DNA from: JBGTKH01 sp041744735
GTDB lineage: Bacteria > Planctomycetota > Planctomycetia > Pirellulales > Pirellulaceae
Length of the DNA: 6,089 nucleotides
Reading direction: 5' to 3'
Assembly (NCBI GenBank): GCA_041744735.1
Contig: JBGTKH010000009.1
Coordinates: 1-6,089, forward strand
In this document: positions 1 to 6,089 of the stretch, one piece after another
Layout: each line of letters begins with the position of its first letter
How positions within the stretch are numbered: the stretch's first letter is position 1
Notes under the pieces: generated by a model
The model's input: only the letters and a program-made list of their open reading frames with translations
The model's database searches: none
Told to the model about the DNA's origin: nothing
Made by a program: the position numbers and the translations under genes

Positions 1-103
1 GTGGCGACATTGCCCGCGTGGCGTGCCCTCGCTGTATTTGATACAAACACTTCATGGTGCCAGTGCAACGGGTTCATTTCTAACTACCTGCAGATAAACC
101 AGC

Positions 104-3100
104 ATGTCAAAGCAAGCCAACAAGCGGCAGCCGACGACAAATATGTCGCGGCCCGCGTCGCAGCCGAATGATCGACAGCGACTCATCGCGTTGTGGACTG
201 TGGCCGGGGTCGTCATATTGGTTTTTGCCGCGATCGTGGTTGTGCCACAGTGGCTTCCCGGAGACGTTGAACAGACCGGCGGCAAGTCACCGCCGACGGA
301 AACGGCTGCGGCACCAAGCGAAGTGAAGCCCGTGCCGCCCGTCGAAAGCGACGCGGATAAGAAACAAGACGACGCCGAGCCCAAGCCGCCGCCGCCAGCG
401 TTGACGAACTCGTTGCTCGACACGTCCGAGTTGCTCAAGACCAAGCCGGTATGGCAGGCGATCGACGACCCAAGTAAGGACGGCTGGGACAGTGAAGCAT
501 TCAATGACAAGGCCGGCAAGCAACTGAACAAACTCGGTGCGTTGCTGTTACATCCCAAGAAGATCAACGACGAAACGGTCGTCGAATTGGCGACCGCAGA
601 GTTTGCATGTGAAGCGCTGCGGCCGCAGACTGTGCAGAAGGTCTTCGAAGATCACGTGCTGAAAGTCGAACGTGGAAACTTTGACGCTGCGGCCGAGGAC
701 AAAGAGCAAGCGGACACTCACCAAGGCCACGCTGGACTCGTGGAAGCGCTGCGGCAACTGGCCCAGCCGTTGCAAGACGCGACCGACGTGCACTTCAAGT
801 TCAAAACCATCCGCGTGTTGCCGGCCGCCGATGAGGTGACGACGCACCAATACTTTGCAATCTCGGGCAAGACCAGCAGCGGAGTCGTGGAACAAAACGC
901 AACCTGGGTTATCCGCTGGCTGCCGGAGGCGGCGCCGCGAATGCAGTGGATCGGTGTCACTAATTTCGAGGAGGTGACGTCTCGCAACACCGCCGGCCCG
1001 CTGTTCGCCGATTGCACTGAATCCGTCCTTGGTGAAAATGACAGCTTTCGGCAGCAAATGCTGTTGGGCTGCAACTATTGGCTGGAACGGATCGAGAACA
1101 CACAAGAGATGTCGTTGTTCGGCAATCCGGGTATCGCGTTGGGCGACGTGAACGGCGACGGGCTGGAGGACTTGTACGTTTGCCAGGAACACGGATTGCC
1201 GAATCGTCTGTATGTCCAGAACGAAGACGGCACGCTACGAGATGAATCGGAAGTGGCGGGCGTGAATTGGCTGCAAGGTTCGCGCAGTGCACTGCTGATT
1301 GATCTGGACAACGACGCGGACCAGGACTTAGCGGTTGGCATGCTCGGCAATTTGGTCGTGGCCGAGAACGACGGAGGCGGCCGCTTTACGATTCGCACTC
1401 TATTGCCCACGGCCGACGATACGATGTCGATCGGCGCCGCCGATTACGACCGCGACGGCGACCTGGACATTTATGTTTGCGGCTACAACCCCGACCGATT
1501 GGTCGACAATAAAGACTCAACTGTGTTCTTGTCGGCGGCTGAAGACTTTGTGTTCCACGACGCCAACAACGGCGGCCGCAATACGCTATTTCGCAACGAT
1601 GGCGTAAAGGACGGCGAGTGGCAGTTTACCGACGTGACGGAACAAGTTGGGCTGGACGCGAACAATCGCCGATTCAGTTTCGCCGTTGCCTGGGAAGATT
1701 TCGACAACGACGGCGATCAGGATTTGTACGTGGCCAACGACTACGGCCGCGACAACTTGTACCGCAACGATGCGGCGGCCGACGGTGAGCCGCACTTTGT
1801 GGACATCAGCGAAACGGCCAACGCCGAAGACAGCGCCGGCGGTATGTCGATCGCGTGGGGCGACTACGACCGCGACGGATGGATGGACGCCTACGTCAGC
1901 AACATGTTTTCGTCGGCCGGCAGCCGCGTGACGCACCAGCCGAACTTCAAACCCACTGCGGCCCCCGAAGTCAAAGCGCGGTTGCAGCACTTTGCTCGCG
2001 GCAACACGCTGTTGAAAAATCGCGGCGACGGCACGTTCGACGACGTGACCATCCCCGCCGCGGTCGAAATGGGGCGCTGGGCCTGGGGTTCGCTGTTTGT
2101 CGATTTTAACAACGACGGCTGGGAGGACATCTTTGTTGCCAACGGCTACATGACGGCCGATGATACAGGCGATTTGTGAAGTTTCTTTTGGCGACAGGTC
2201 GTGTCGCAATCACGCACTCAAGCCGGTGAAGATAACGCCGAACTGAATCGCTCGTTCGCGATGCTCTCGCGCATGATGCGCCAGGGACGATCGTTCAGCG
2301 GCCACGAACGGAATTGCTGCTTCTTGAACACAGGCGTCACGGCCAGCAGTAATTCGGCGAGTGACAGTTCGGCGAGCGACAATTCGGCGAACGGCGGGCG
2401 TCAGTCCGCTGGTGTTTCGCGGTTCGCCAACATTTCGGCCGTCTCGGGCTTGGACTATGACGACGACGGCCGCGGTGCCGCGGTGGTCGACTGGGACCAC
2501 GACGGCGATCTCGACTTGTGGGTCTCGAATCGCAACGCGCCGCGGCTGCGGCTGATGCGAAATGATACGCCGCAACAGAGTCATTTTCTGGCCGTGCGGC
2601 TCGCAGGCAACGGCACGACAACCAACCGTGATGGCATCGGTGCCCGCGTCGAGGTTATCACCGGCGGGCCGGACGCCAAGCCATTGATCAAATCGCTGCG
2701 CGCGGGTGAAGGCTTCTTGTCACAGTCGAGTAAGTGGCTGCACTTCGGCCTTGGCACAGCAGACAAAGTCGAAAAGGTCATCGTGCGCTGGCCAAGCAAT
2801 CAGACCGGCGAGCAGATCGAAGAGTTCATTGGCGTCGAGGCTGATCAATTCTATGAACTGGTGCAAGGTATCGGAGAGGCCCGCGTTCGCACGTGGGACA
2901 CAACGCAACTGGCGCTCGCACCGTCCGAACCAAAACTTCCGCCGCAAACCGGCAGTGCCCGCCTGCCGCTGGTCACTTTGCTAACGTTGCCGGCCTTACC
3001 GTTCGAAGATCAAAACGGCACCCAGCGCCTGATCCGCATGGGCGAGGGCAAGCCGGTGCTAATCAACTTGTGGGCCAGTTGGTGCTTGCCGTGTCTGGGC

Positions 3101-4294
3101 GAACTGACGGAATTGACCAAGCGGGACGCTGATCTTCGCGCTGCGAACCTGGACGTGATCGCGCTAAGCGTCGACGGGTTGGGGGACGAACGATCCGACC
3201 CAGAGGCCGCAAAAGCCGCGTTGGCTCGCATCGGCTTTCCATACATCAGCGGCCGCGCGCCGGCGCGGCTTGTCCAGTCACTGCAAAGCATGCATGACAT
3301 GTTGCTGCCGCTGGATCGCCCGCTGCCCGTGCCGTGCAGCTTTCTGATCGACGACATGGGGCACTTAATCGCGATTTACAAAGGTCCGCTGTCCGTCGAT
3401 GATGTGCTGCAAGATTTGAATCATTCCCGGTTGTCGCGCGAGGAACGCTTGGAACGTGCGGCGCCGCTAGCCGGCCGCGCCATTCGGCATCCGCAGATGC
3501 AGCGCAGCATGAACGGCGTCGAGTCGCGGCTGAAATTCTACTTTGCCACGCTCATGGAAGATGCGGACCTGTTGCAAGCTGCGGCCAGCAATTACTACGA
3601 CGTCTTGGCCCTCGACCCCAATTCGTTGAAAACGCATTTCAATCTTGGCAACGTGCAAACAAAGCGCGGATTCTTGGAACCCGCCGTGGCGCACTTCGAA
3701 CAGGTCTTGAAGGCCGATCCCAAGTTTGTGCCGGCGCTCAAAGGATTAGGCGATTGTTACATGCGAGGCGGCCGCTCGCCGCAAGCGGTGGCTTACTACC
3801 AGCAAGCGCTGAGCCTGCAGCCGGATGATGTTGACGTGCTAACGAATCTGGGCGTCGCGTTGGGCGGCCAAGGGAAAGTCGGCGAGGCGCTCTCGCATTT
3901 TAAACAAGCGATCGCTTTGAACCCTAAAGAGGCCGCAGCGCATTACAACCTTGGCGCTTTGCTGCTAAACCAAGGCAAGCTGGACGAAGCGGCGGCCGAG
4001 CTACAGCAAGTAATTGAGGTAAAGCCCGAATACATCGGCGCGCATTTCGCCCTCGGGACTATCTTCCAACAACAGGGCGACATTGCTCAGGCCGCGGCCC
4101 ACTACGATGCCGAATTGCGCAACAACCCGCTATCGGCCGACACCTACGATCGGCTGGGCATGCTACTGGAAGCGGCCGGGAAACTGCCGCAAGCCGCCGC
4201 CCACTACCAACGCGCCGCCGAGATCGACCCCACACGCACGGCGAGCCAGAACAACCTGCGCCGCGTGCTGGCGAAACTGGCGAAAGAAAAGTAG
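104..4294 (+). CDS. Candidate selenoprotein: membrane-anchored VCBS/FG-GAP, ASPIC/UnbV, thioredoxin-like and TPR protein, read through an in-frame TGA
   Basis: The frame is open from ATG 104 to TAG 4292-4294 except for TGA at 2177-2179. Read through as selenocysteine it gives 1396 residues; otherwise it splits into 104-2179 (691 aa) and 2201-4294 (697 aa, GTG start with no Shine-Dalgarno). Domains seen: basic N-tail and membrane segment about 27-50; Pro/Glu/Lys-rich linker 52-100; unrecognised domain about 105-310; VCBS/FG-GAP propeller with calcium-loop motifs at 348, 400, 447, 532, 587, 667 and 796 (for example DYDRDGDLD, DFDNDGDQD); ASPIC/UnbV about 835-905 (NRDGIGARVEV, LHFGLG, VRWPS); thioredoxin/TlpA-like domain about 945-1115 with WC994-L-P-C997 and probable cis-Pro 1077; six gapless 34-residue TPRs 1174-1377. 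The last propeller motif lies after the TGA, so the two halves form one fold. By topology it should be anchored in the inner membrane facing the periplasm; substrate and partners are unknown. The start has a weak ribosome site, so the N-terminus is less certain. The alternative is a nonsense-mutated gene. Confidence 0.8.
2177..2179 (+). other. In-frame UGA, probable selenocysteine codon (residue 692)
   Basis: The TGA follows residues DDTGDL and is followed in the same frame by SFFWRQVVSQS, with no other stop until 4292. Coding character, frame and the VCBS-to-ASPIC/UnbV order continue across it. A SECIS-like hairpin begins 11 bases later. TGA appears to act as a normal stop elsewhere in the window (the transposase), so genome-wide recoding is unlikely. 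A point nonsense mutation cannot be excluded from one sequence. Confidence 0.72.
2180..2209 (+). promoter_or_regulatory. Candidate bacterial SECIS element
   Basis: Bases 2191-2207 form a perfect hairpin: GCGACA, loop GGTCG, TGTCGC. Two further T-A pairs (2188-2189 with 2208-2209) can form below a single bulged G2190. Seventeen bases separate the UGA from the apical loop, and the first two loop bases are G. Both fit the published bacterial SECIS rules (16-37 bases, a G in the first two loop positions, stem of at least 4 bp). The AGGUC string at the loop matches the loop of E. coli fdhF, where SelB contacts a GU; here the GU lies one base closer to the UGA. The element is within the coding frame, as is normal in bacteria. 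Confidence 0.72.
2353..2397 (+). repeat. Three tandem 15-bp units coding a Ser/Ala/Asp-rich linker
   Basis: Three degenerate 15-base copies lie head to tail: TTCGGCGAGTGACAG, TTCGGCGAGCGACAA and TTCGGCGAACGGCGG. They encode SASDS, SASDN and SANGG (residues 751-765). They form a low-complexity insert between the RNCCFLNTG segment and the last VCBS motif. The unit is five codons, so copy-number change would keep the frame. It is probably a flexible surface loop produced by slippage. Confidence 0.75.
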
Positions 4295-4346
4295 TTCACT
4301 AGCGTGCGTCCGTGCCGGCTTGTTGTCGCAAACGGTATCAGCATCT

Positions 4347-4393
4347 CGTAGCGGAATTCGTGAGAATTCCGAAGTTTCATAACTTCGGCTACG
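4347..4393. repeat. Compound palindrome (two hairpins within an outer stem), possible dispersed repeat or terminator
   Basis: Three nested pairings can be read. The outer stem is CGTAGC (4347-4352) with GCTACG (4388-4393). Hairpin 1 is GGAATTC, loop GTGA, GAATTCC (4353-4370). Hairpin 2 is GAAGTT, loop TCAT, AACTTC (4371-4386), extendable by two CC/GG pairs that compete with hairpin 1. Together they make a near-perfect three-way junction. A short CTTTT (4396-4400) follows, so on the plus strand it could terminate the large upstream transcript. The organisation also fits a REP or MITE-like intergenic repeat. It lies 52 bases after the stop of the large gene. Confidence 0.7.
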
Positions 4394-4412
4394 GTCTTTT
4401 AGTCTCGCCATC

Positions 4413-4418
4413 TATAAT
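4413..4418 (+). promoter_or_regulatory. Probable -10 box (TATAAT) for the small gene at 4446
   Basis: A perfect TATAAT stands 27 bases before the GTG start in an otherwise GC-rich gap, which would put transcription start near 4425 and give a leader of about 20 bases. No good -35 hexamer is visible at 16-18 bp spacing; that position falls in the right edge of the compound palindrome. Confidence 0.45.
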
Positions 4419-4433
4419 TGCCTGAAGAGAGCC

Positions 4434-4439
4434 GGGGAG
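4434..4439 (+). promoter_or_regulatory. Ribosome binding site of the truncated gene
   Basis: GGGGAG ends six bases before GTG 4446. It decides the choice of a GTG start, because no in-frame ATG follows in the surviving fragment. Confidence 0.55.
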
Positions 4440-4445
4440 TCGTCC

Positions 4446-4631
4446 GTGGATCATCCAAACCTTCTGCTGTCGAGAATTGAAGCCGCGCACTTGTGGGCGT
4501 GTTTTCACAAAGACTGGCTGCTACAGATTCGCAGTCAACTTCGCTCGCAGTTGCCGCCGGAGTACTTCGTGTTCGTCGAATCCGAACATGACCCCTTGCC
4601 AGTGATTGCCTGGCGTGTGGAACAGGACTGA
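4446..4631 (+). pseudogene. 5' fragment of a DUF4058-like hypothetical gene, truncated by an IS
   Basis: The surviving frame starts GTG and codes 61 residues, beginning MDHPNLLLSRIEAAHLW. The pattern W-x-x-FH, then L-x-x-LR-like helix and LPPEYFVFVESE resembles the N-terminus of DUF4058 proteins, which are common in planctomycetes and of unknown function; this assignment is from memory of the family pattern. The stop TGA (4629-4631) is made by the first bases of the IS inverted repeat, so only 4446-4627 is original coding sequence. Such proteins are usually about 200 residues or more, so most of the gene is missing and should lie to the right of the IS. It has its own ribosome site and likely -10 box, so a short truncated peptide could still be made. 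Confidence 0.6.
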
Positions 4632-4641
4632 GGTTTTGCAA
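4628..4641 (+). repeat. IS left terminal inverted repeat
   Basis: CTGAGGTTTTGCAA pairs with the inverted sequence at 6076-6089, with one mismatch (A4631). It begins four codons after the interrupted gene's VFVESE..AWR segment and ends five bases before the transposase stop codon complement. Confidence 0.8.
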
Positions 4642-4645
4642 TCTT

Positions 4646-5884
4646 TCAGGTCAATCCCAATTGAGTCATTACGTGTTCCTTGTCTTGAAGTTTTTCGGTG
4701 ACTTGATCGATGGCCCACGAAAGGGTCGTTCGAAGCGTCTCGTGCATCACTCCGCGGCAGGCTTCGCCGATGGTCGTCAGTCGATGGAGCGCCCAAGTTT
4801 TCGCACGGCTCTCGCGGAGTTGGCTCATCAACAAACTGTACGCCAGCATGACCAGGTACATATGCCGGGTCTGACCCTGGCCGTCGCGCAGCTGACAGTC
4901 TCCCATGCCCAACTCTTGCTTGCCGTCCCGATGAAAGGTCTCCGTGCCTGTCCAACGATATCGATACACGTACAAGATGCGCTTCGCTTCCCAACGCACA
5001 CGGTTGGTGATCAATATTTTACAAGGGCTCGCGTCGTGTCGATGGTTCCAGAGGATCAGGATGCGTACTTTGTGATTGACTTTGGGAATGTGGATCGTGC
5101 AGGTGAAGTACCATTGCCGCTTGTCCCCGCGGCGAAGTTCTTTGCGAGCTTCCGGCGCGATGGTGAATGCCAGTTCTTCCGCCTTGATTTCTTTCCCGCG
5201 ATACCAGATCTTACGATTCGTTTTCAAATCGCCCACGTAACCGCGCGGGTGCCCCTGGCGGTCGCGCTTGGCATGCACGTGGTTGCAGTTCTCCGCGCTG
5301 GTAAAATAGCTGTCCCAGGTGAAGAATCCGGGAATGTCGTGCTCGCAGGTCCAGTCGATCATTTGCCGGAAGAGCACCCCGTGATCTTGAAACGCTTCGC
5401 CAACTTCTTCACACTGCTCGCGCTTCTTGAAGCGTCGGAACTCCAGTGGATAATGCTTGCCGCCCGGGCAGACGTAGTTGATGAACAGGTAGTCGTGGGC
5501 GATCTTGTGGCGGTCCTCGGCGTGGTCCCAGAACCAACCCACATCCTCGATCAGCTTGCCTTCGTGATCGATCAGCACGTCGTCGATGGCAATCACGCCT
5601 TCGGCGCTATAGCGGGTGGCCGTATCGCGTTGCAAGACTTCCAAACGTCGCTCGTTGAGCGCCTTCTCGTCCCAGACCACTTCCGTGAGGAACCTGTTGA
5701 GGCAAGATTGATCCGTCGTGTCGGCAAACTCGCGGTTGATGGCCGAGACGTTTTTCTTGTGCGCGACCAACAGGCCGGTGACATATTCGGCAAAGTGTCG
5801 TCGTTGTGGTTCGCACGAAAAGATGTCGGCGAAGTCAGGCAACGCCGCGACCACGACTTGCGGAAACTCGACGATCGCTGGCAT
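4646..5884 (-). CDS. IS transposase, DDE type (IS701/IS4-like)
   Basis: This 412-residue protein would cut and join DNA at the element's ends. Candidate catalytic acids are D101 (IAIDD), D191 (FFTWD) and E315 (RWTGTE), the last followed by K322 with six residues between, then QELGM; this is the Y-R-E-K type signature of the IS4/IS701 superfamily. The N-terminal part (AINREFADTTDQSCLNRFL) is the helical DNA-binding region usual in the family. The frame stays open upstream to an ATG at 6007 (453 aa), but the ATG at 5884 is preferred because GGAGGAG stands six bases before it and the added 41 residues look non-conserved. The length fits an intact transposase, with no frameshift or internal stop. 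The exact family is from pattern memory. Confidence 0.9.
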   Translation of the reverse strand: MPAIVEFPQVVVAALPDFADIFSCEPQRRHFAEYVTGLLVAHKKNVSAINREFADTTDQSCLNRFLTEVVWDEKALNERRLEVLQRDTATRYSAEGVIAIDDVLIDHEGKLIEDVGWFWDHAEDRHKIAHDYLFINYVCPGGKHYPLEFRRFKKREQCEEVGEAFQDHGVLFRQMIDWTCEHDIPGFFTWDSYFTSAENCNHVHAKRDRQGHPRGYVGDLKTNRKIWYRGKEIKAEELAFTIAPEARKELRRGDKRQWYFTCTIHIPKVNHKVRILILWNHRHDASPCKILITNRVRWEAKRILYVYRYRWTGTETFHRDGKQELGMGDCQLRDGQGQTRHMYLVMLAYSLLMSQLRESRAKTWALHRLTTIGEACRGVMHETLRTTLSWAIDQVTEKLQDKEHVMTQLGLT

Positions 5885-5890
5885 GGTTAT

Positions 5891-5897
5891 CTCCTCC
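5891..5897 (-). promoter_or_regulatory. Strong Shine-Dalgarno of the transposase
   Basis: On the minus strand GGAGGAG is followed by the spacer ATAACC and then ATG (5884-5882). This is an unusually strong site for an IS and fixes the start, against the longer open frame reaching 6007. Confidence 0.75.
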
Positions 5898-5988
5898 AGA
5901 AGCAGCTTGCGCCATCCAAGACGACCGTCATTAAAGAGGAGAAAAACCATTTTTCCAACGCGGCGTGAACTAGCCACAACACCTTGTG

Positions 5989-6028
5989 CATCGAACGACG
6001 CTAGCACAACAACATCCAGTGTTCGATG
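5989..6028. repeat. Inverted repeat in the transposase leader
   Basis: CATCGAAC (5989-5996) and GTTCGATG (6021-6028) are perfect 8-bp inverted arms separated by 24 bases, between the right IS end and the transposase ribosome site. It could fold in transcripts entering from outside or bind a protein. Its role is inferred only from position. Confidence 0.45.
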
Positions 6029-6089
6029 GCAACGATAGCAGAAGGACTCTCAACAACTGATCTTGAAACCCGAAGTTGCAAAACCCCAG

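Larger units (their letters stand above)
4628..6089 (-). mobile_element. Insertion sequence with a DDE transposase (IS701/IS4-type), about 1.46 kb
   Basis: A single minus-strand transposase gene is bounded by matching terminal inverted repeats: CTGAGGTTTTGCAA at 4628-4641, and at 6076-6089 the complement of CTGGGGTTTTGCAA (13 of 14 match). The right repeat ends on the last base of the window, so a target duplication cannot be seen and the outer border could be a few bases further. Both repeats, the reading frame and the ribosome site look intact, so the element may be active or recently inserted. It interrupts the plus-strand gene that starts at 4446. Confidence 0.85.

Noticed and set aside
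3..41. Possible C-terminal tail (GDIARVACPRCI, stop TGA) of an upstream plus-strand gene
   Set aside because: Only 12 codons are visible and other frames are also open at the edge, so it cannot be told from chance.
52..567. 171-codon minus-strand open frame over the start of the large gene
   Set aside because: Shadow of the plus-strand gene, with low-complexity translation and no ribosome site or domain.
2201..4294. Second half as an independent gene starting GTG 2201
   Set aside because: No Shine-Dalgarno at a usable distance, no signal or membrane segment, and it would begin inside the propeller segment. Read-through of 104-4294 explains it better.
4083..4382. 99-codon plus-strand frame running from the TPR region into the palindrome
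   Set aside because: Out of frame with the clear TPR coding, Arg/Pro/Thr-rich translation typical of a shifted GC-rich gene.
4621..4627. Target-site duplication next to the IS left end
   Set aside because: The window stops at the right inverted repeat, so the matching copy cannot be seen.
4661..5968. 435-codon plus-strand open frame opposite the transposase
   Set aside because: It is the antisense of the transposase gene, has no recognisable domain and arises from the GC-rich codon pattern.
5885..6007. N-terminal extension of the transposase to ATG 6007
   Set aside because: No ribosome site before 6007, whereas GGAGGAG precedes ATG 5884.

Overview
The window most resembles a member of the Planctomycetota, probably Pirellula-like. 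This rests on GC-rich codon use, a membrane-anchored protein joining VCBS/FG-GAP repeats, ASPIC/UnbV, thioredoxin and TPR domains, and a truncated gene whose start resembles a planctomycete hypothetical family. No rRNA or housekeeping gene is present to confirm the taxonomy.

Bases 1-103 are a short upstream flank with no confident gene. Bases 104-4294 hold one very large coding unit that ordinary gene calling would split in two (104-2179 and 2201-4294). The halves lie in the same frame, separated by a single TGA (2177-2179) and seven sense codons. The TGA falls inside a continuing VCBS propeller, and the second half has no convincing start of its own. Just downstream is a perfect 6-bp hairpin with loop GGUCG, at the distance and with the loop bases expected of a bacterial SECIS element. 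The best reading is a selenoprotein of 1396 residues with selenocysteine at residue 692. Its order is membrane anchor, Pro/Glu/Lys-rich linker, uncharacterised domain, VCBS propeller with selenocysteine, ASPIC/UnbV domain, thioredoxin-like domain with a CxxC, and six tandem TPRs. This is the main discovery candidate of the window.

Bases 4295-4445 form an intergenic gap with a compound palindrome (two hairpins enclosed by an outer stem, 4347-4393), a perfect TATAAT box and a good ribosome binding site. These lead into a small gene starting GTG at 4446.

That gene, which resembles the N-terminus of DUF4058-type proteins, is cut after about 61 codons by an insertion sequence. The IS fills 4628 to the window end, is bounded by 14-bp imperfect terminal inverted repeats, and carries one DDE transposase (IS701/IS4-type) on the minus strand. 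The rest of the interrupted gene would lie beyond the window.
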